A stretch of DNA of 64,000 nucleotides from an uncultured Armatimonadota bacterium (GCA_903833215.1 CAILEM010000160.1:87150-151149); one strand, 5' to 3'; positions 52,026-61,748 are shown, numbered from the stretch's first letter. Made by a program: numbers and translations. Notes: generated by a model from the letters alone, not told the origin.

Positions 52026-54742
52026 TGAGTCTGATCCTCCTTTTGGAGATACAGGCCATATGTAATACCATCAGGCAGACTCTGGATAAGCTTCTTAAGT
52101 TGGGCACCTGTTGCCTTATCAATTTGCAGCCTGACTTCGAAAACTTCAGTGCATTGACCGATGCCCCAACCTTCAATCTTTCCGAGAAGGTTGAGGGCCG
52201 ATGTTGCTTGGTCCGTCTGGTAAGGGCTTCGCGTGCGGATCGAAGCAGAACCGAATATATCTACAGGTTGGGCAGTCGGAGTGATGGAGGTGTCGATCGG
52301 TTCGGCTATTGTCGGATCAAAAAGGTTACCGATACCAACCTGAGACACTGGATTGCCCGCGCCACTGGAGGGTTGAGCTACTGGAATGCCGGTGGAAACG
52401 GGACTCGCCACCGGGACAGTAATCGTCGTCTGGTCGAGGTCGTTACCGCTGCCGATCTTACTCTTCATACGGTTCCAAGCATCCTCGTCCGGTTCACCAG
52501 CCCTCTTTTGAAGTAGCTCGGTTCCTCGATAATTCAGTGCGATTTTGCCCCTTGAGCAGAGTCGAACCACTTTCTCCTTCATGGAGACCTCCCCAAGCCA
52601 TGGGATGCTTTCCACTCCGTTTGGCAGCGGTTCTTGGAGATCGTTCATGAGCTTTCGAAGAGTGTCGTTTCGATGTGATGCTGCAAGGACGTATTGCTGG
52701 AAGTCTTCCGGCATGAAGAGGTCGTCACGAATGGAATCTTCGATCGCCTGCGGGATGCTGGCTCCCTCTTTACCGTGCTTCTCGACGCTGAAGGTGCACT
52801 TCTCGGGGTCAGCATAGTTCCAGGTGAGGACGGTTGCAAACTGGTCAAATCGCTTTTTAAGTGCATCCCTTAGGTCGCGCTCTTTGGTGGCCCGTATTGC
52901 ACCGTACTCAGCCCCCCAATCCGCTGCAATCACGACAGCCCGGGCCAAAACAAGCAGCTTACGGTCGTCATAGATGCTTACCTGCCCGATTTTTGGTAGT
53001 AAGAAGCGAACGGTGTTGCGGCGTTTCGTAAGGTTCTCTTTGAGCCATCTGCCGAGTTGGCCGTTGATGTCGCTTGGCGCAACGGGCACCACAACTATTG
53101 GTAGTTTGGCCGAGTCCCAACGATCAGGGTGATCAGGATTGGTCTCCTGGCCAGGGATCACCCAGGGATTCCTATCCCAGTTGGACGGCAAAACGACGAC
53201 TCGGTGCGACTGGGCTGTGGTTTCGAGAACGTATCGGCACTGCTTAGAAATCTGCTCTCGGTCCTGCCCTTTGAATTGTCCATCTTTGAAGAGGCGGTCG
53301 TTCTTTGCAGAACTCATCACCCTTGTCTCTGGGTTCTCTTCGACTTTAAAAACCAGACGGTCGCCATCGGTATGGATATTGAAGCTGTGCTCCCGTATGT
53401 TCGCTAGTTCAACGGCGAAGTAGTTGTCGTCAATCGGCCTCTCCCGGGTCACGTCAACTTGCAGCATCGCCTTGTCAGCTCCTGCATGCCGTTCATCAGC
53501 GAGAGATCGAAGCCAAAGCGCCCCAATGATCTCATGGAGGTGAGGGACTGGACTCTCGGCGACGTCGTCTGCTTCCTCGACTGCACTAATGTTTCGCACT
53601 GCCTTGACGCGTAATTCTCGGTGGAGGACATTGGCTACGGAATCCAGGAGTGCCACGATGCCGCATTCTTCGTCCTTCAAATTAAAGTCAGCTGCGGTTA
53701 GGATCGTTTCGTTGGAGCCGCGGCTCTTGAAAAGGTCGGCGAGGATACGAATGAGATCACGAGTTTCTTGGGCGTGTGTCGCAATCAGAACCTGGTCTTC
53801 GAGCAACTGCAACAAGTGCGGCGCAAAAGGCCATGTTTCATTGAAATCTCTTCGCCGCTTTTCAATCTCTGACGGCGGGATAGGCAGCAATCGAATGTAT
53901 TCATCGAAGTGAACTTTCGTTATCGCCTCAATCTGCTCATCCGAAATCTGGCCGCGATTCTCAAACAAACGATGAAGAAGGAGTCGCCGCCTATCTTGCT
54001 GGGCATACGGGCCCTTGAAATCGATCCTCTCTGGGTCGAGACGATGGATCTGCCTGAATCCTTCCGTATCGCCGTTTCGGACAGAGACGACTAGCAGTAA
54101 TAAATCCGGGTGATTGGTCGCGATTTCCGAAAGGATCTGTATAAAGTTGAAGGCCCAGGTTTGCTCGGGCCGATCATTCTGGTTGATCAGTCCGTCAAAC
54201 CACGTTTGGAACTCGTCGAGGAGTAGCGCCACCGGCTTGACCCTAAGCATTTCAAGAATGAGATCGGTTGAAGGCACGTGGGTCTTCGACTCACCATGTG
54301 CCTCCCATTTACCCTTGGCGTAGGCTCCGTTGGGATGATGCTCAAACAGAATGTCCCATAGGTATTTCACGCGCTGTCTTTGAAGACTTTCGGTGAGGAC
54401 CAACATATCCGTCCGAAGGGCGGGCACACTTGATAGCACTCCAGCGATCTGCCATCGCTCAAGCCAACACTGCGCACCTGATGGATCGTGAAGAACGTGA
54501 TAAAGGACCGCCAGCAAGTGTGACTTTCCAAGTCCGCGCTCGCCTATGAGCACCACCGGCTTTGTTGAGTTCGGCCCTACAGCTTCAAGCGCACGTAGTA
54601 CGTCGTGCGTTGGATACGTGATGTCCAGAAATTCTTGCGCTGATTTCTGGGTCGCACCCGTATTCGCATCATTTGCCAACTCGATCGCGGTACCTTTCGC
54701 CCGTTTGCCCTTGAATTCAGCACGTAGTTCGAGTCCTATCAT
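52022..54742 (-). CDS. Large P-loop ATPase of the defence operon (BrxC/PglY or DUF499-like)
   Basis: A 906-residue ATPase. Walker A GERGLGKS is at 67-74 and Walker B LLLDEFQTW at about 173-181; further helical AAA+-like elements extend to about residue 350. The rest is alpha/beta with a proline- and threonine-rich linker at about 760-850 and a small C-terminal domain. The operon position, before pglZ and a DUF1156 methylase, is that of BrxC/PglY in BREX and of the DUF499 ATPase in helicase-methylase-ATPase systems; I cannot tell which family it belongs to. It is the first gene of the operon, and its stop overlaps pglZ. Confidence 0.82.
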   Translation of the reverse strand: MIGLELRAEFKGKRAKGTAIELANDANTGATQKSAQEFLDITYPTHDVLRALEAVGPNSTKPVVLIGERGLGKSHLLAVLYHVLHDPSGAQCWLERWQIAGVLSSVPALRTDMLVLTESLQRQRVKYLWDILFEHHPNGAYAKGKWEAHGESKTHVPSTDLILEMLRVKPVALLLDEFQTWFDGLINQNDRPEQTWAFNFIQILSEIATNHPDLLLLVVSVRNGDTEGFRQIHRLDPERIDFKGPYAQQDRRRLLLHRLFENRGQISDEQIEAITKVHFDEYIRLLPIPPSEIEKRRRDFNETWPFAPHLLQLLEDQVLIATHAQETRDLIRILADLFKSRGSNETILTAADFNLKDEECGIVALLDSVANVLHRELRVKAVRNISAVEEADDVAESPVPHLHEIIGALWLRSLADERHAGADKAMLQVDVTRERPIDDNYFAVELANIREHSFNIHTDGDRLVFKVEENPETRVMSSAKNDRLFKDGQFKGQDREQISKQCRYVLETTAQSHRVVVLPSNWDRNPWVIPGQETNPDHPDRWDSAKLPIVVVPVAPSDINGQLGRWLKENLTKRRNTVRFLLPKIGQVSIYDDRKLLVLARAVVIAADWGAEYGAIRATKERDLRDALKKRFDQFATVLTWNYADPEKCTFSVEKHGKEGASIPQAIEDSIRDDLFMPEDFQQYVLAASHRNDTLRKLMNDLQEPLPNGVESIPWLGEVSMKEKVVRLCSRGKIALNYRGTELLQKRAGEPDEDAWNRMKSKIGSGNDLDQTTITVPVASPVSTGIPVAQPSSGAGNPVSQVGIGNLFDPTIAEPIDTSITPTAQPVDIFGSASIRTRSPYQTDQATSALNLLGKIEGWGIGQCTEVFEVRLQIDKATGAQLKKLIQSLPDGITYGLYLQKEDQTQ

Positions 54743-56216
54743 TCAGTCTCCACCTTAATCTCCTTTTGATTTGCACCCATTTCCAATTCTTGTTGGTCAA
54801 GGCTTAGGAGAGTTCCTGATAGCCTTCAATAGTCCTGAATCGCTAGAGCAAGCTTCGAAGTCGTCCCTAAGTCCAATGGGCTTGCGGTAAGCGTTTCGAC
54901 ACCACCATTTACCTTTTGGCATCTCAAGAATTCGGTCAGTGATAAAATATGGCACAAATTGAGAGATGGGTTTCCTAATCTTGACATCAATCTCTTCAAT
55001 GATGTCTCAGTGTCCGCCAAACACCGCGATCTACAGGGCCTTTTCTAAGTGAGCTTCAAACCAACATGAAAGCATGCTCGACGGAACTGTCGTGGTCCAA
55101 TGGGGCTTCCATACGATACAAACCGACTTGTATTCTCTTCTTCAAATTTGGTTAGGACAATTTCTATGACATGCAGCCGATCCGATTGCTTCGTCTCACG
55201 AGGTAGCAGGCATTCTGACTCCTTTCTTATATTGCCGAGGATCTGTTACTTTGATCGTATTTGGAACCTTTTGGTAATTCTAGTCGTCCAAATGAATTGC
55301 GATAGCACGTGCAACCCATGTTAGTGAGTTGGAGCAAGTCCAACCAGTCTACCAATCATTCTTGCGACGGTCACTATCAAGAGCTTGCTTGGTCAAGCTT
55401 TGTGGATAGTAGTCAGTAAGGTGTTTGAACGTGCTAAAGCATCTGGTCCAGGAGCCGATGCTCTTGGAAACGAAGGAATCGTGGTCGCTGAGCCTTTTGC
55501 TCACGTCGTCCCAAGTAAGGCGGTAGAAGTTATGATGAAAGTATGTGTATCCTGTTTTGTCCATTTCGCCGTCGCTGGATGTTTGGCTGGATTGTTTCCC
55601 GAGTCCTGTTGAGCCTCGCTCCGGGACTCGGCCTTTCGATTTCGATTGCGTGAGTCAGATTTCCGCTAATGGTGGCGGGTCGCAATACTTCGTGCGGCGT
55701 AGACGCGGGTGTTAGTCACGTGCCACTTTAGATTGGACTGACCGCCTCGTGTCAGTGGCTTCGCAAGCTTCACCTTTTTGTTAATGTCCAACTTCCTGCT
55801 CCCCTTTGATGGCTTCGAGCATTCTTCGCCATAACAGACCGCCCAATTTCGGTGTCTGTGCCCAAAGTTTGGGCAGGGCCGCAATCTAATGGACTGCATC
55901 AGGGAACTGGCTGTGACCGTTCACGGAGCTTTTTCTAGCCCCAATTTCCTCTCAGTATCGAGTCTTAGGCTACCTGTCTCGTTGACGCTTAGTCATCTCT
56001 AACGAATGCACAGGCGATGGAGATGTTCGTGAGCAAACGTAGCCGCCCTAGAATTCGTTGTTCTTTCCCATGGCTCGCCTACGGTCAACTTGGCGGCGCA
56101 TAACATCAACATCATTTCTCATCAGCGCTGACGAACGCTAACTCTATCCATTGCGAATCTTGAGAAGCATTCGTCATACTTTGACTACTTCGGTTCCATT
56201 CACTTAAAGGGTCGCA
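54743..56216. other. 1.5 kb region without a recognisable gene
   Basis: This region upstream of the defence operon contains only short open frames, the longest about 75 codons. Two reverse-strand frames, 55349-55564 (start M-D-K-T-G-Y-T-Y-F-H) and 55666-55899 (with C-P-N-F-G-H-R-H-R-N-W and C-Y-G-E-E-C, zinc-ribbon-like), might be real small genes or decayed ones. The base composition is more AT-rich than flanking coding DNA. The promoter of the defence operon must lie near 54750-54850 but I cannot define it. Confidence 0.4.
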
Positions 56217-56813
56217 ATGCTTGGAAAAGTATCAACCAACGTCTGCATGGTCCTCTTAGCTTTGCCGGCACTAGGCTCTTTCGTCCAAATTATTGATCCG
56301 AATTGGCGTGACCCTTCGCCTAGGCGAATGCATTTGCCGCCGCAGGCGTCGCCACTCGCGCCAAATCCTAAACCGCCGCCACCGGTAATACCATTTTCGA
56401 AAAACCACTCTCAGTATTTCTACTCTTTAGCTGGATATGAAAGTGGTGCCCTAAGCCACCAGGATATTGTCCTCTTCGCAAAGCGAATTGCTACAGACCT
56501 TTCCGCTCTTTCCGCGATTGGTAAACATGTAATTAGGGTGGATATCACTGGCTTTGCTGATAATATTCCAGTAGCACTGATTGTCACAACACTGGCACCG
56601 ACAGAATGCATTGCGGGCCTGCCATCTCATATCGGAAACGAAGAACTTGCGTTAATCCGTGCTCGAATGGTTGCTCATTTTGTGCGATTACAAATGCCGC
56701 GTTCAGGATCAGATTCTTTTCTGCTAAAGATGTCAGGCATCGCGGAATCTCAGATTTCTCATCGAGGTCCATCCTTCAGAAAGGTAAAAGTGCAAATCGA
56801 TTACTCAGGTTAG
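56217..56813 (+). CDS. Predicted exported OmpA-like protein
   Basis: A 198-residue protein with an N-terminal hydrophobic segment (about residues 8-25), then a proline-rich linker and one C-terminal domain. The pattern VDITGFADNIPV followed by N-E-E-L-A-L-I-R-A-R-M-V-A-H-F-V resembles the OmpA-like peptidoglycan-binding fold (I-x-G-x-x-D, then L-S-x-x-R-A-x-x-V), although the spacing is longer than usual. It ends 12 bp before a second gene encoding a membrane coiled-coil protein, with which it probably forms an operon. The pair recalls envelope-anchored defence complexes, but no stator-type partner or nuclease is present. Confidence 0.6.
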   Translation: MLGKVSTNVCMVLLALPALGSFVQIIDPNWRDPSPRRMHLPPQASPLAPNPKPPPPVIPFSKNHSQYFYSLAGYESGALSHQDIVLFAKRIATDLSALSAIGKHVIRVDITGFADNIPVALIVTTLAPTECIAGLPSHIGNEELALIRARMVAHFVRLQMPRSGSDSFLLKMSGIAESQISHRGPSFRKVKVQIDYSG

Positions 56814-56825
56814 AGAGAAATATCA

Positions 56826-57524
56826 ATGCAACAATCAGAAATGCCTTCACTACCCGACAACCCAGATCAGCCGTCAGATGTTGGTACTTCGCCAAAAAAA
56901 GAGTCGCTGCTTCAGATGGAGCCGAAGGACTGGATAAAGATCGTCATCATGCCGATCATCGTGGTGCTACTTACGGCGCTGCTCGGTACATTCGTAGGAA
57001 ACATCTTGCAAAGCAATTCGTTCCGACTTAATGAGAGATTCAAAGTAAAGATTGATCGAGTCATGTCATCCGAATTAGAGGTCCGCCAGATCTCGGAGAA
57101 GGTTGATAATGACTTGGGTCAGCTTAGAAGGAGCGAAGTTGACATGTTGAATGACCTTGCTTCCTACCCTTTACAGAGACAAAAGATCATTGCCAACGCG
57201 CAAGTTGAAGATACGCGTGCAGTTTTCCTCGAGGATATTAAGCTTCAAGCCATAAAAGTGGATCACTTGGTCGACGAGCTTAAGGTAATGAAATCCTCTG
57301 AAGAACTGGACATTGCTTACAAATCGCTCCAGGACGACCTCTCGAGCTACGTCAAATTCATGTCTGATCAGAAGCGCTTTGAAAGCATCTATTCCCGCGA
57401 CCTTCAAAGCAATAAGCAGTTGATTTCCCAGCACGTATTTGATCCTAGTAATTTGATTCTCAAGGACCTCACGGCATTGCTAAACTGTCACCGCCAGATT
57501 ATTGACGATCTGATCCAAGATTAA
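56826..57524 (+). CDS. Single-span membrane protein with coiled coil
   Basis: A 232-residue protein. Residues 1-35 are polar, one transmembrane helix lies at about 38-62 (IVIMPIIVVLLTALLGTFVG), and the remaining 165 residues are strongly helical with heptad-like spacing and many charged residues. No enzymatic motif is seen. Twelve bases separate it from the OmpA-like gene, so a two-component envelope complex is likely. Function unknown; the reading frame is intact and long enough to be convincing. Confidence 0.6.
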   Translation: MQQSEMPSLPDNPDQPSDVGTSPKKESLLQMEPKDWIKIVIMPIIVVLLTALLGTFVGNILQSNSFRLNERFKVKIDRVMSSELEVRQISEKVDNDLGQLRRSEVDMLNDLASYPLQRQKIIANAQVEDTRAVFLEDIKLQAIKVDHLVDELKVMKSSEELDIAYKSLQDDLSSYVKFMSDQKRFESIYSRDLQSNKQLISQHVFDPSNLILKDLTALLNCHRQIIDDLIQD

Positions 57525-57926
57525 ATAGGTGTAGTGTCTCGTAAATACTTCATCTCTTCGTCGTGCAATCTCGCCGTGAACCGCATATCGCAACATTCTC
57601 GGACCCCGGAACGAGCGATAATTGGGGAAAGCTTGTGCACAGCAGCGGCCAGATTTCCTATCAAACTGAGCGAAGCGTTAGGGATGCCTTTTAATTCAAC
57701 CAGCCATAATCTCGACCGCTGTGCCATTCCAAGCTTTGTATTTGGGTCGCTCCGCAATTATTGAGATGGTGGGCTTCCTGAGGCCATTACCACTCGATCC
57801 CTTGAGAAACATCGGAAGAAGCCTAACTGCCGACTCCATCTGATTACGGGAAGAGGCATTAGGTTTGCAGAAAGAAGAGCATATTAAGGCCTAGCGAATA
57901 TAAAAAACACGAGTAAACAAGAGAGA

Positions 57927-57976
57927 TGGCAGTCTTGGAGGGACTCGAAACCTCGGCGCCCCCTTAGGACAGAAGG
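57927..57976 (-). pseudogene. 3' fragment of a tRNA-Arg gene
   Basis: The reverse strand carries a diverged 3' part of the intact tRNA-Arg(CCT) gene at 61749: anticodon loop GTCCTAA, T arm TTTCGAGTCCC, the acceptor 3' strand and CCA. About eight mismatches separate the two and the 5' half is absent. It lies in the same orientation, 3.8 kb away on the 3' side of the intact gene, as expected for a displaced attachment-site end of an old integrative element. Confidence 0.7.
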
Positions 57977-58105
57977 TGTCGGGCACGTGTTGTCGAGTCA
58001 ATTTGTATTCTGACGCCAAGTGGCACCGGCAGTTGACGGTTGTGTCGGGCCGCGTCGGAATCCGTGGTGGCGGCTCATGTGTAGACTGGCGGCGGGGGTG
58101 ATGAG

Positions 58106-59518
58106 ATGTCATACGCTGTAAAGCGTCCGAACAGGGTTCTTATTGGGGTGATTGTCGCGATTGCGGTGCTGATCTGCGGCATCGGAGGGGCTGTGCTTCT
58201 CTTCGGCTCGAAGATCGTCGACATCGGACAAGCGTCCGGTGAACTGGGCTCGGCCGAGAAAGCCTACCGCTCCGCCGGGTTGCCGTGGGTTGCCAACGAA
58301 GTCCGTAAAGATCTTCCGATTCCAGCAGGGAAGGATGCGTACCCGGTGGTCACCAATGCCATCAAGCTCCTGAAAAGGCACGACTACGATAAGGACATAC
58401 CTTTGATCCTGAAGTCGGTCGACTTCGGTCCGCCTGAAAAGGCGCGAGAACGACTGAAACCGTACGTCGGCGTCATCGACTTGGCCATCGAGGCCACCCG
58501 TTACCCCAACATCGACTATCGGCGCGACTATGATCTGGGACCAAATCTGCTGCTGCCTGAGTTCGCTTCGCTGAAGGCGATCGCCAAGCTCACGTGCTAT
58601 CGCGCCGAACTTGAAGCGCGAGCGGGCGATACGCAAGCCGCCGTTCGTGATCTGAAAGCCTCGTGGCATCTCGGTTTGCTTGCCGCCAAAGACCCGATTC
58701 TGATCGGAATGTTAGTAGCTATTTCGATCGAGGCGATTACCTGCCGTTCGCTGCAGCACTGCATCTATTTCGAGCGAGACAACTCGAATGCCCTCGAAGC
58801 GCTTTCTCACGTGCTTGATGGTGCGACAGCCCCCCGCTTCGTCGATGCGATGCGTGCAGAGGCGTTTATGGGTGTCGCGGCGATCCGAAACCTTCATGCG
58901 TTCGGCGGAATTGAGGGGCTCTCGGGACTATCCGACGGGGAAAGCAAGCTTCCGCGCATCGACCCAAAGACATTGGTTCGGTCCGGTTTGCCGGACGATG
59001 CAATGTCCCGGGCATTCATGGCGCGTCATCTGCAGGTTTGGTCCGAATTTGCGAAAATGACGGTCCAGGCGGCAGGGGACGACCGCAAATTGAGCCGCAG
59101 CATGGATCGCCTCATCGAGAAGATCGAGCAGCGGAAGAGCGTGAGCAACATACTCAACGAGATCCTGTTTCCCGTTTTCGGTCAGGCAGGCGATGCGGTG
59201 GTGAAGGAGCAGGCAGAGATCATCGCGAGTCGCGCGCTCCTCGTAGCCGCCCGAGCCAGAGCAGTCACGGGGAAGATCCCCTCGACGATCGCCGATATTC
59301 CGGGCAAGTGGATCGATCCATTTAACGGACTGCCGATGCACGTTCGCCGCGACGGGCAGCAATTCCGCGTTTACAGTGTAGGACCGAACTTGAAGGACGA
59401 TGGCGGGGTCTTGCGAAGTGAGTTGAAGGACAAAAGCTCCGATACCTACGATGTCGTGGTGCAACTTGCGCCACCAGCTCTGCCAACTCCACCGGTGGCA
59501 AAGTCCGGGAGGTCCTAG
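58106..59518 (+). CDS. Hypothetical membrane-anchored protein
   Basis: A 470-residue protein with one N-terminal membrane helix (about residues 11-33) and a long helical domain with TPR-like character (for example AELEARAGDTQAAVRDLKAS). The C-terminal region DPFNGLPMHVRRDGQQFRVY then S-V-G-P-N-L-K-D-D-G-G resembles the end of pseudopilin-like or lineage-specific surface proteins. I recognise no family with a function. It is a single intact gene; the 580 bp before it contain a tRNA fragment and no other identified gene. Confidence 0.65.
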   Translation: MSYAVKRPNRVLIGVIVAIAVLICGIGGAVLLFGSKIVDIGQASGELGSAEKAYRSAGLPWVANEVRKDLPIPAGKDAYPVVTNAIKLLKRHDYDKDIPLILKSVDFGPPEKARERLKPYVGVIDLAIEATRYPNIDYRRDYDLGPNLLLPEFASLKAIAKLTCYRAELEARAGDTQAAVRDLKASWHLGLLAAKDPILIGMLVAISIEAITCRSLQHCIYFERDNSNALEALSHVLDGATAPRFVDAMRAEAFMGVAAIRNLHAFGGIEGLSGLSDGESKLPRIDPKTLVRSGLPDDAMSRAFMARHLQVWSEFAKMTVQAAGDDRKLSRSMDRLIEKIEQRKSVSNILNEILFPVFGQAGDAVVKEQAEIIASRALLVAARARAVTGKIPSTIADIPGKWIDPFNGLPMHVRRDGQQFRVYSVGPNLKDDGGVLRSELKDKSSDTYDVVVQLAPPALPTPPVAKSGRS

Positions 59519-59553
59519 CCACAGAACTGGGGACGCAAGGTGCGATGTCTCCG

Positions 59554-61101
59554 TCAGTCGAGTTCGAGGGTTCGACGCATTTGATCGGCGACGAGTGTGG
59601 TGAACATGTCGATGTCCCCGTTGACCGACGCTCGTTCGAGGGCTTCTAGATAACGGTCACGGATATCGACGTGGATAATCGTCCAGGGATACCCTCCGCT
59701 TGCCAGCATGGTATTCATTAAGAACCTGGCGAGCCTTCCGTTACCGTCACCGTAGGGATGGACAAATCCAAATACGAAATGGCCGAGGATGGCTCGCACG
59801 GCGGCGGACTCCTCCTCTGCAAGAAGATCGAATAGGCACTCCATTGAGTCGACCACGGCATCGGTCGGAACCGGCACGTGGTTGGACCCAGCAATATAAA
59901 CCTGGTGATGCCGATAACCGGCCAAGTCGCTCGCTTTGAGAATGCCGGCTTGTACACAGACTCGAAATAGAGCCTCAAACCAACCGTGGTGAGCCTCCCT
60001 AACGAGCGTTGCAGCGTCCGCTCCCCCCAGAATGCTTTCAATTGAGGAGCGAACCTCGAGCGAGGTATCGTAATAGCCCCGAGCAGCGAGAGCATCTCTT
60101 TGTTGTCGGTCCCGCTCAACTTTGTCAGGATCAAATGAATTTGACCTTACTCGTTCAATGAGGGCGTCGTCGACGCGATAGCCTTCTATAGATAGGGAGT
60201 GATAAGCGTCCGTTCTGGCAAGCTCATCCACTCGCTTCAAATATGCTGCGGCATCCTGAGGCATTCCCGGCTCAGGGGGCATCGCGTGGATGACAGCGGC
60301 GCGCATCAATCCCCACATGAGCCTGAGACGGGCGACATAGGGCGACTTCAGGCGTTGGCCGCCGATCGCGGGCATTGGGCGCTCAAAAGGATTTGTCTCG
60401 GTGACCTCGTAGCCGGCCGACTTCATGGCGCTGGCTATACGGTTGGCTGCCTGGATGTCGCCAATGTGCCTGAACGCTCCAATTAGCCTACCGGCGTATA
60501 CGGTTCGCCCACGATCCAGAAGGAGGCGGAGGATCCCTGAGGAATCCCCCACCGTGGCAAGCACGGATGCGGCCGCTAGGGGTTGGGTCTTAAAGAATCC
60601 ATGAGGAGCCCGAGAGAGTGCCTCCTCAATGCTCATCACCTTCACCCCGTTGAGAGAATCGACTCTTTCGGGCAGGCCGTTCACATCCTTGTAAGGCAGA
60701 ATCGACCGGCCGTTCGGCAGACCAACCGTTGCTCCGGCATTCTTTTCCACAAGTACGACGATCTGATGCGGGATCTCGGCATGTCCAGACTGTACGAGCA
60801 ACGAAGATTCAGCCCCGAGGCAATAACGATCTTCGAATCGTTGTCCCAGGTACTGCGAAATGAATGGCCAGTAATGTCCTTGCCAAATGGTAGTGTCGTC
60901 GGGAGCCGCTGGATTGGTTACGTGATACCAGCCCCTCAGGATCTCCCGAAGATATCCAGATCTCATCAATCGTTCGAAGTCCCGCCTGGGAATCTGGTCG
61001 GAGCGGTAGATTCCATCGACCAGCACGTTCTTTAGGAGTTCGAACGAATCCGCTAGACGCTCATGCGGTTGCTTGCGACGGTGTTCATTTGACCGAGTCA
61101 T
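59554..61101 (-). CDS. Fic-domain protein fused to an AbiEi-like N-terminal domain
   Basis: A 515-residue two-part protein. The N-terminal half (about 15-250) resembles AbiEi antitoxins: a winged-helix-like region with DQIPRRDFERLMRSGYLREI, G-W-Y-H-V-T-N-P, then GAESSLLVQSGHA and R-L-L-L-D-R-G-R-T-V-Y-A-G-R. The C-terminal half (about 255-515) is a Fic domain with a complete catalytic motif HPYGDGNGR (448-456) and an inhibitory motif S-x-x-x-E-G at 302-307 (SLSIEG). Fic proteins transfer AMP to target proteins; the inhibitory Glu blocks ATP until released. Fusion of a DNA-binding antitoxin-type domain with an autoinhibited Fic suggests a self-contained, self-regulating unit. A palindrome lies upstream of the start. 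Confidence 0.88.
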   Translation of the reverse strand: MTRSNEHRRKQPHERLADSFELLKNVLVDGIYRSDQIPRRDFERLMRSGYLREILRGWYHVTNPAAPDDTTIWQGHYWPFISQYLGQRFEDRYCLGAESSLLVQSGHAEIPHQIVVLVEKNAGATVGLPNGRSILPYKDVNGLPERVDSLNGVKVMSIEEALSRAPHGFFKTQPLAAASVLATVGDSSGILRLLLDRGRTVYAGRLIGAFRHIGDIQAANRIASAMKSAGYEVTETNPFERPMPAIGGQRLKSPYVARLRLMWGLMRAAVIHAMPPEPGMPQDAAAYLKRVDELARTDAYHSLSIEGYRVDDALIERVRSNSFDPDKVERDRQQRDALAARGYYDTSLEVRSSIESILGGADAATLVREAHHGWFEALFRVCVQAGILKASDLAGYRHHQVYIAGSNHVPVPTDAVVDSMECLFDLLAEEESAAVRAILGHFVFGFVHPYGDGNGRLARFLMNTMLASGGYPWTIIHVDIRDRYLEALERASVNGDIDMFTTLVADQMRRTLELD

Positions 61102-61162
61102 ACTCGAATATTATGCACGAGAGTTACTCGATTAGTGTGTACGGCTATTTATCGAATATAAC

Positions 61163-61190
61163 GCGCATCGATTGCTCGATTTTTATGCGC
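61163..61190. promoter_or_regulatory. Palindrome upstream of the Fic gene
   Basis: GCGCAT and ATGCGC flank a shorter CGA-TTGC-TCG dyad, 60 to 90 bp upstream of the Fic protein start at 61101. Repeated TCGA elements lie between. A candidate operator for the AbiEi-like domain of that protein. Confidence 0.45.
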
Positions 61191-61591
61191 AGCAACGGCA
61201 TAGCTCAGCTCTTTCGGGAGTCCGACTGCATAGTTTTGAGCCGCGTTATCGCTCCGTTCTACGTCTCGGCTTTCCATCGGAAGTGTCCGTATTGGGGCAC
61301 GTCTGATTAGACCTTCCTTTCCTAACTAATATGCCTGCGATTCTGTGGTGTGGTTTGGGTCGATCAAATCCCCACTTCCCAGCGCAAATGGCGATTAGGG
61401 TTGCGGGAAGGAGCTTGTCTGAGGCAATTTGGCCAAAGTTTGAACCTAAGTCCCCTTCAACAAATGGCGGCCTTCCCGATTCCGCTTCGCTGCATTTCCC
61501 TTCGGCGTCCCGACTCGGCCCTGCCGAGTTACCCTTCGGCGGGATCTGGCGAGGATAAACTTCTCGTCCACCTCGCCAGCCAGCCTTTGGG

Positions 61592-61748
61592 CTGGCGGCC
61601 TTCCCGATTCGCTTTGCTCATTCCCCTATGGCGGGATAAACTCCTCGTCCCCCATCCCGATGAATCGGGCTGGCGGCCTTCCCGATTCGCTTTGCTCATT
61701 CCCCTATGGCGGGATAAACTCCTCGTCCCCCATCCCGATGAATCGGGA
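61592..61748. repeat. 78-bp tandem repeat, two copies
   Basis: CTGGCGGCCTTCCCGATTCG begins each unit at 61592 and 61670; the units are almost identical, 78 bp long, and contain the short palindrome ATCCCGATGAATCGGGCT near their ends. A more diverged unit precedes them at about 61460-61590. The block directly abuts the 3' end of the tRNA-Arg gene. The stretch 61191-61591 otherwise shows no gene. Confidence 0.8.

Noticed and set aside
44460..54742. DISARM system
   Set aside because: No DUF1998 gene (DrmB), no phospholipase D protein and no cytosine methylase are present, whereas PglZ and a DUF1156 methylase are.
57521..57764. Overlapping short frames on both strands after the coiled-coil gene
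   Set aside because: Neither has a ribosome-binding site or recognisable motif; they occupy the same DNA on opposite strands.
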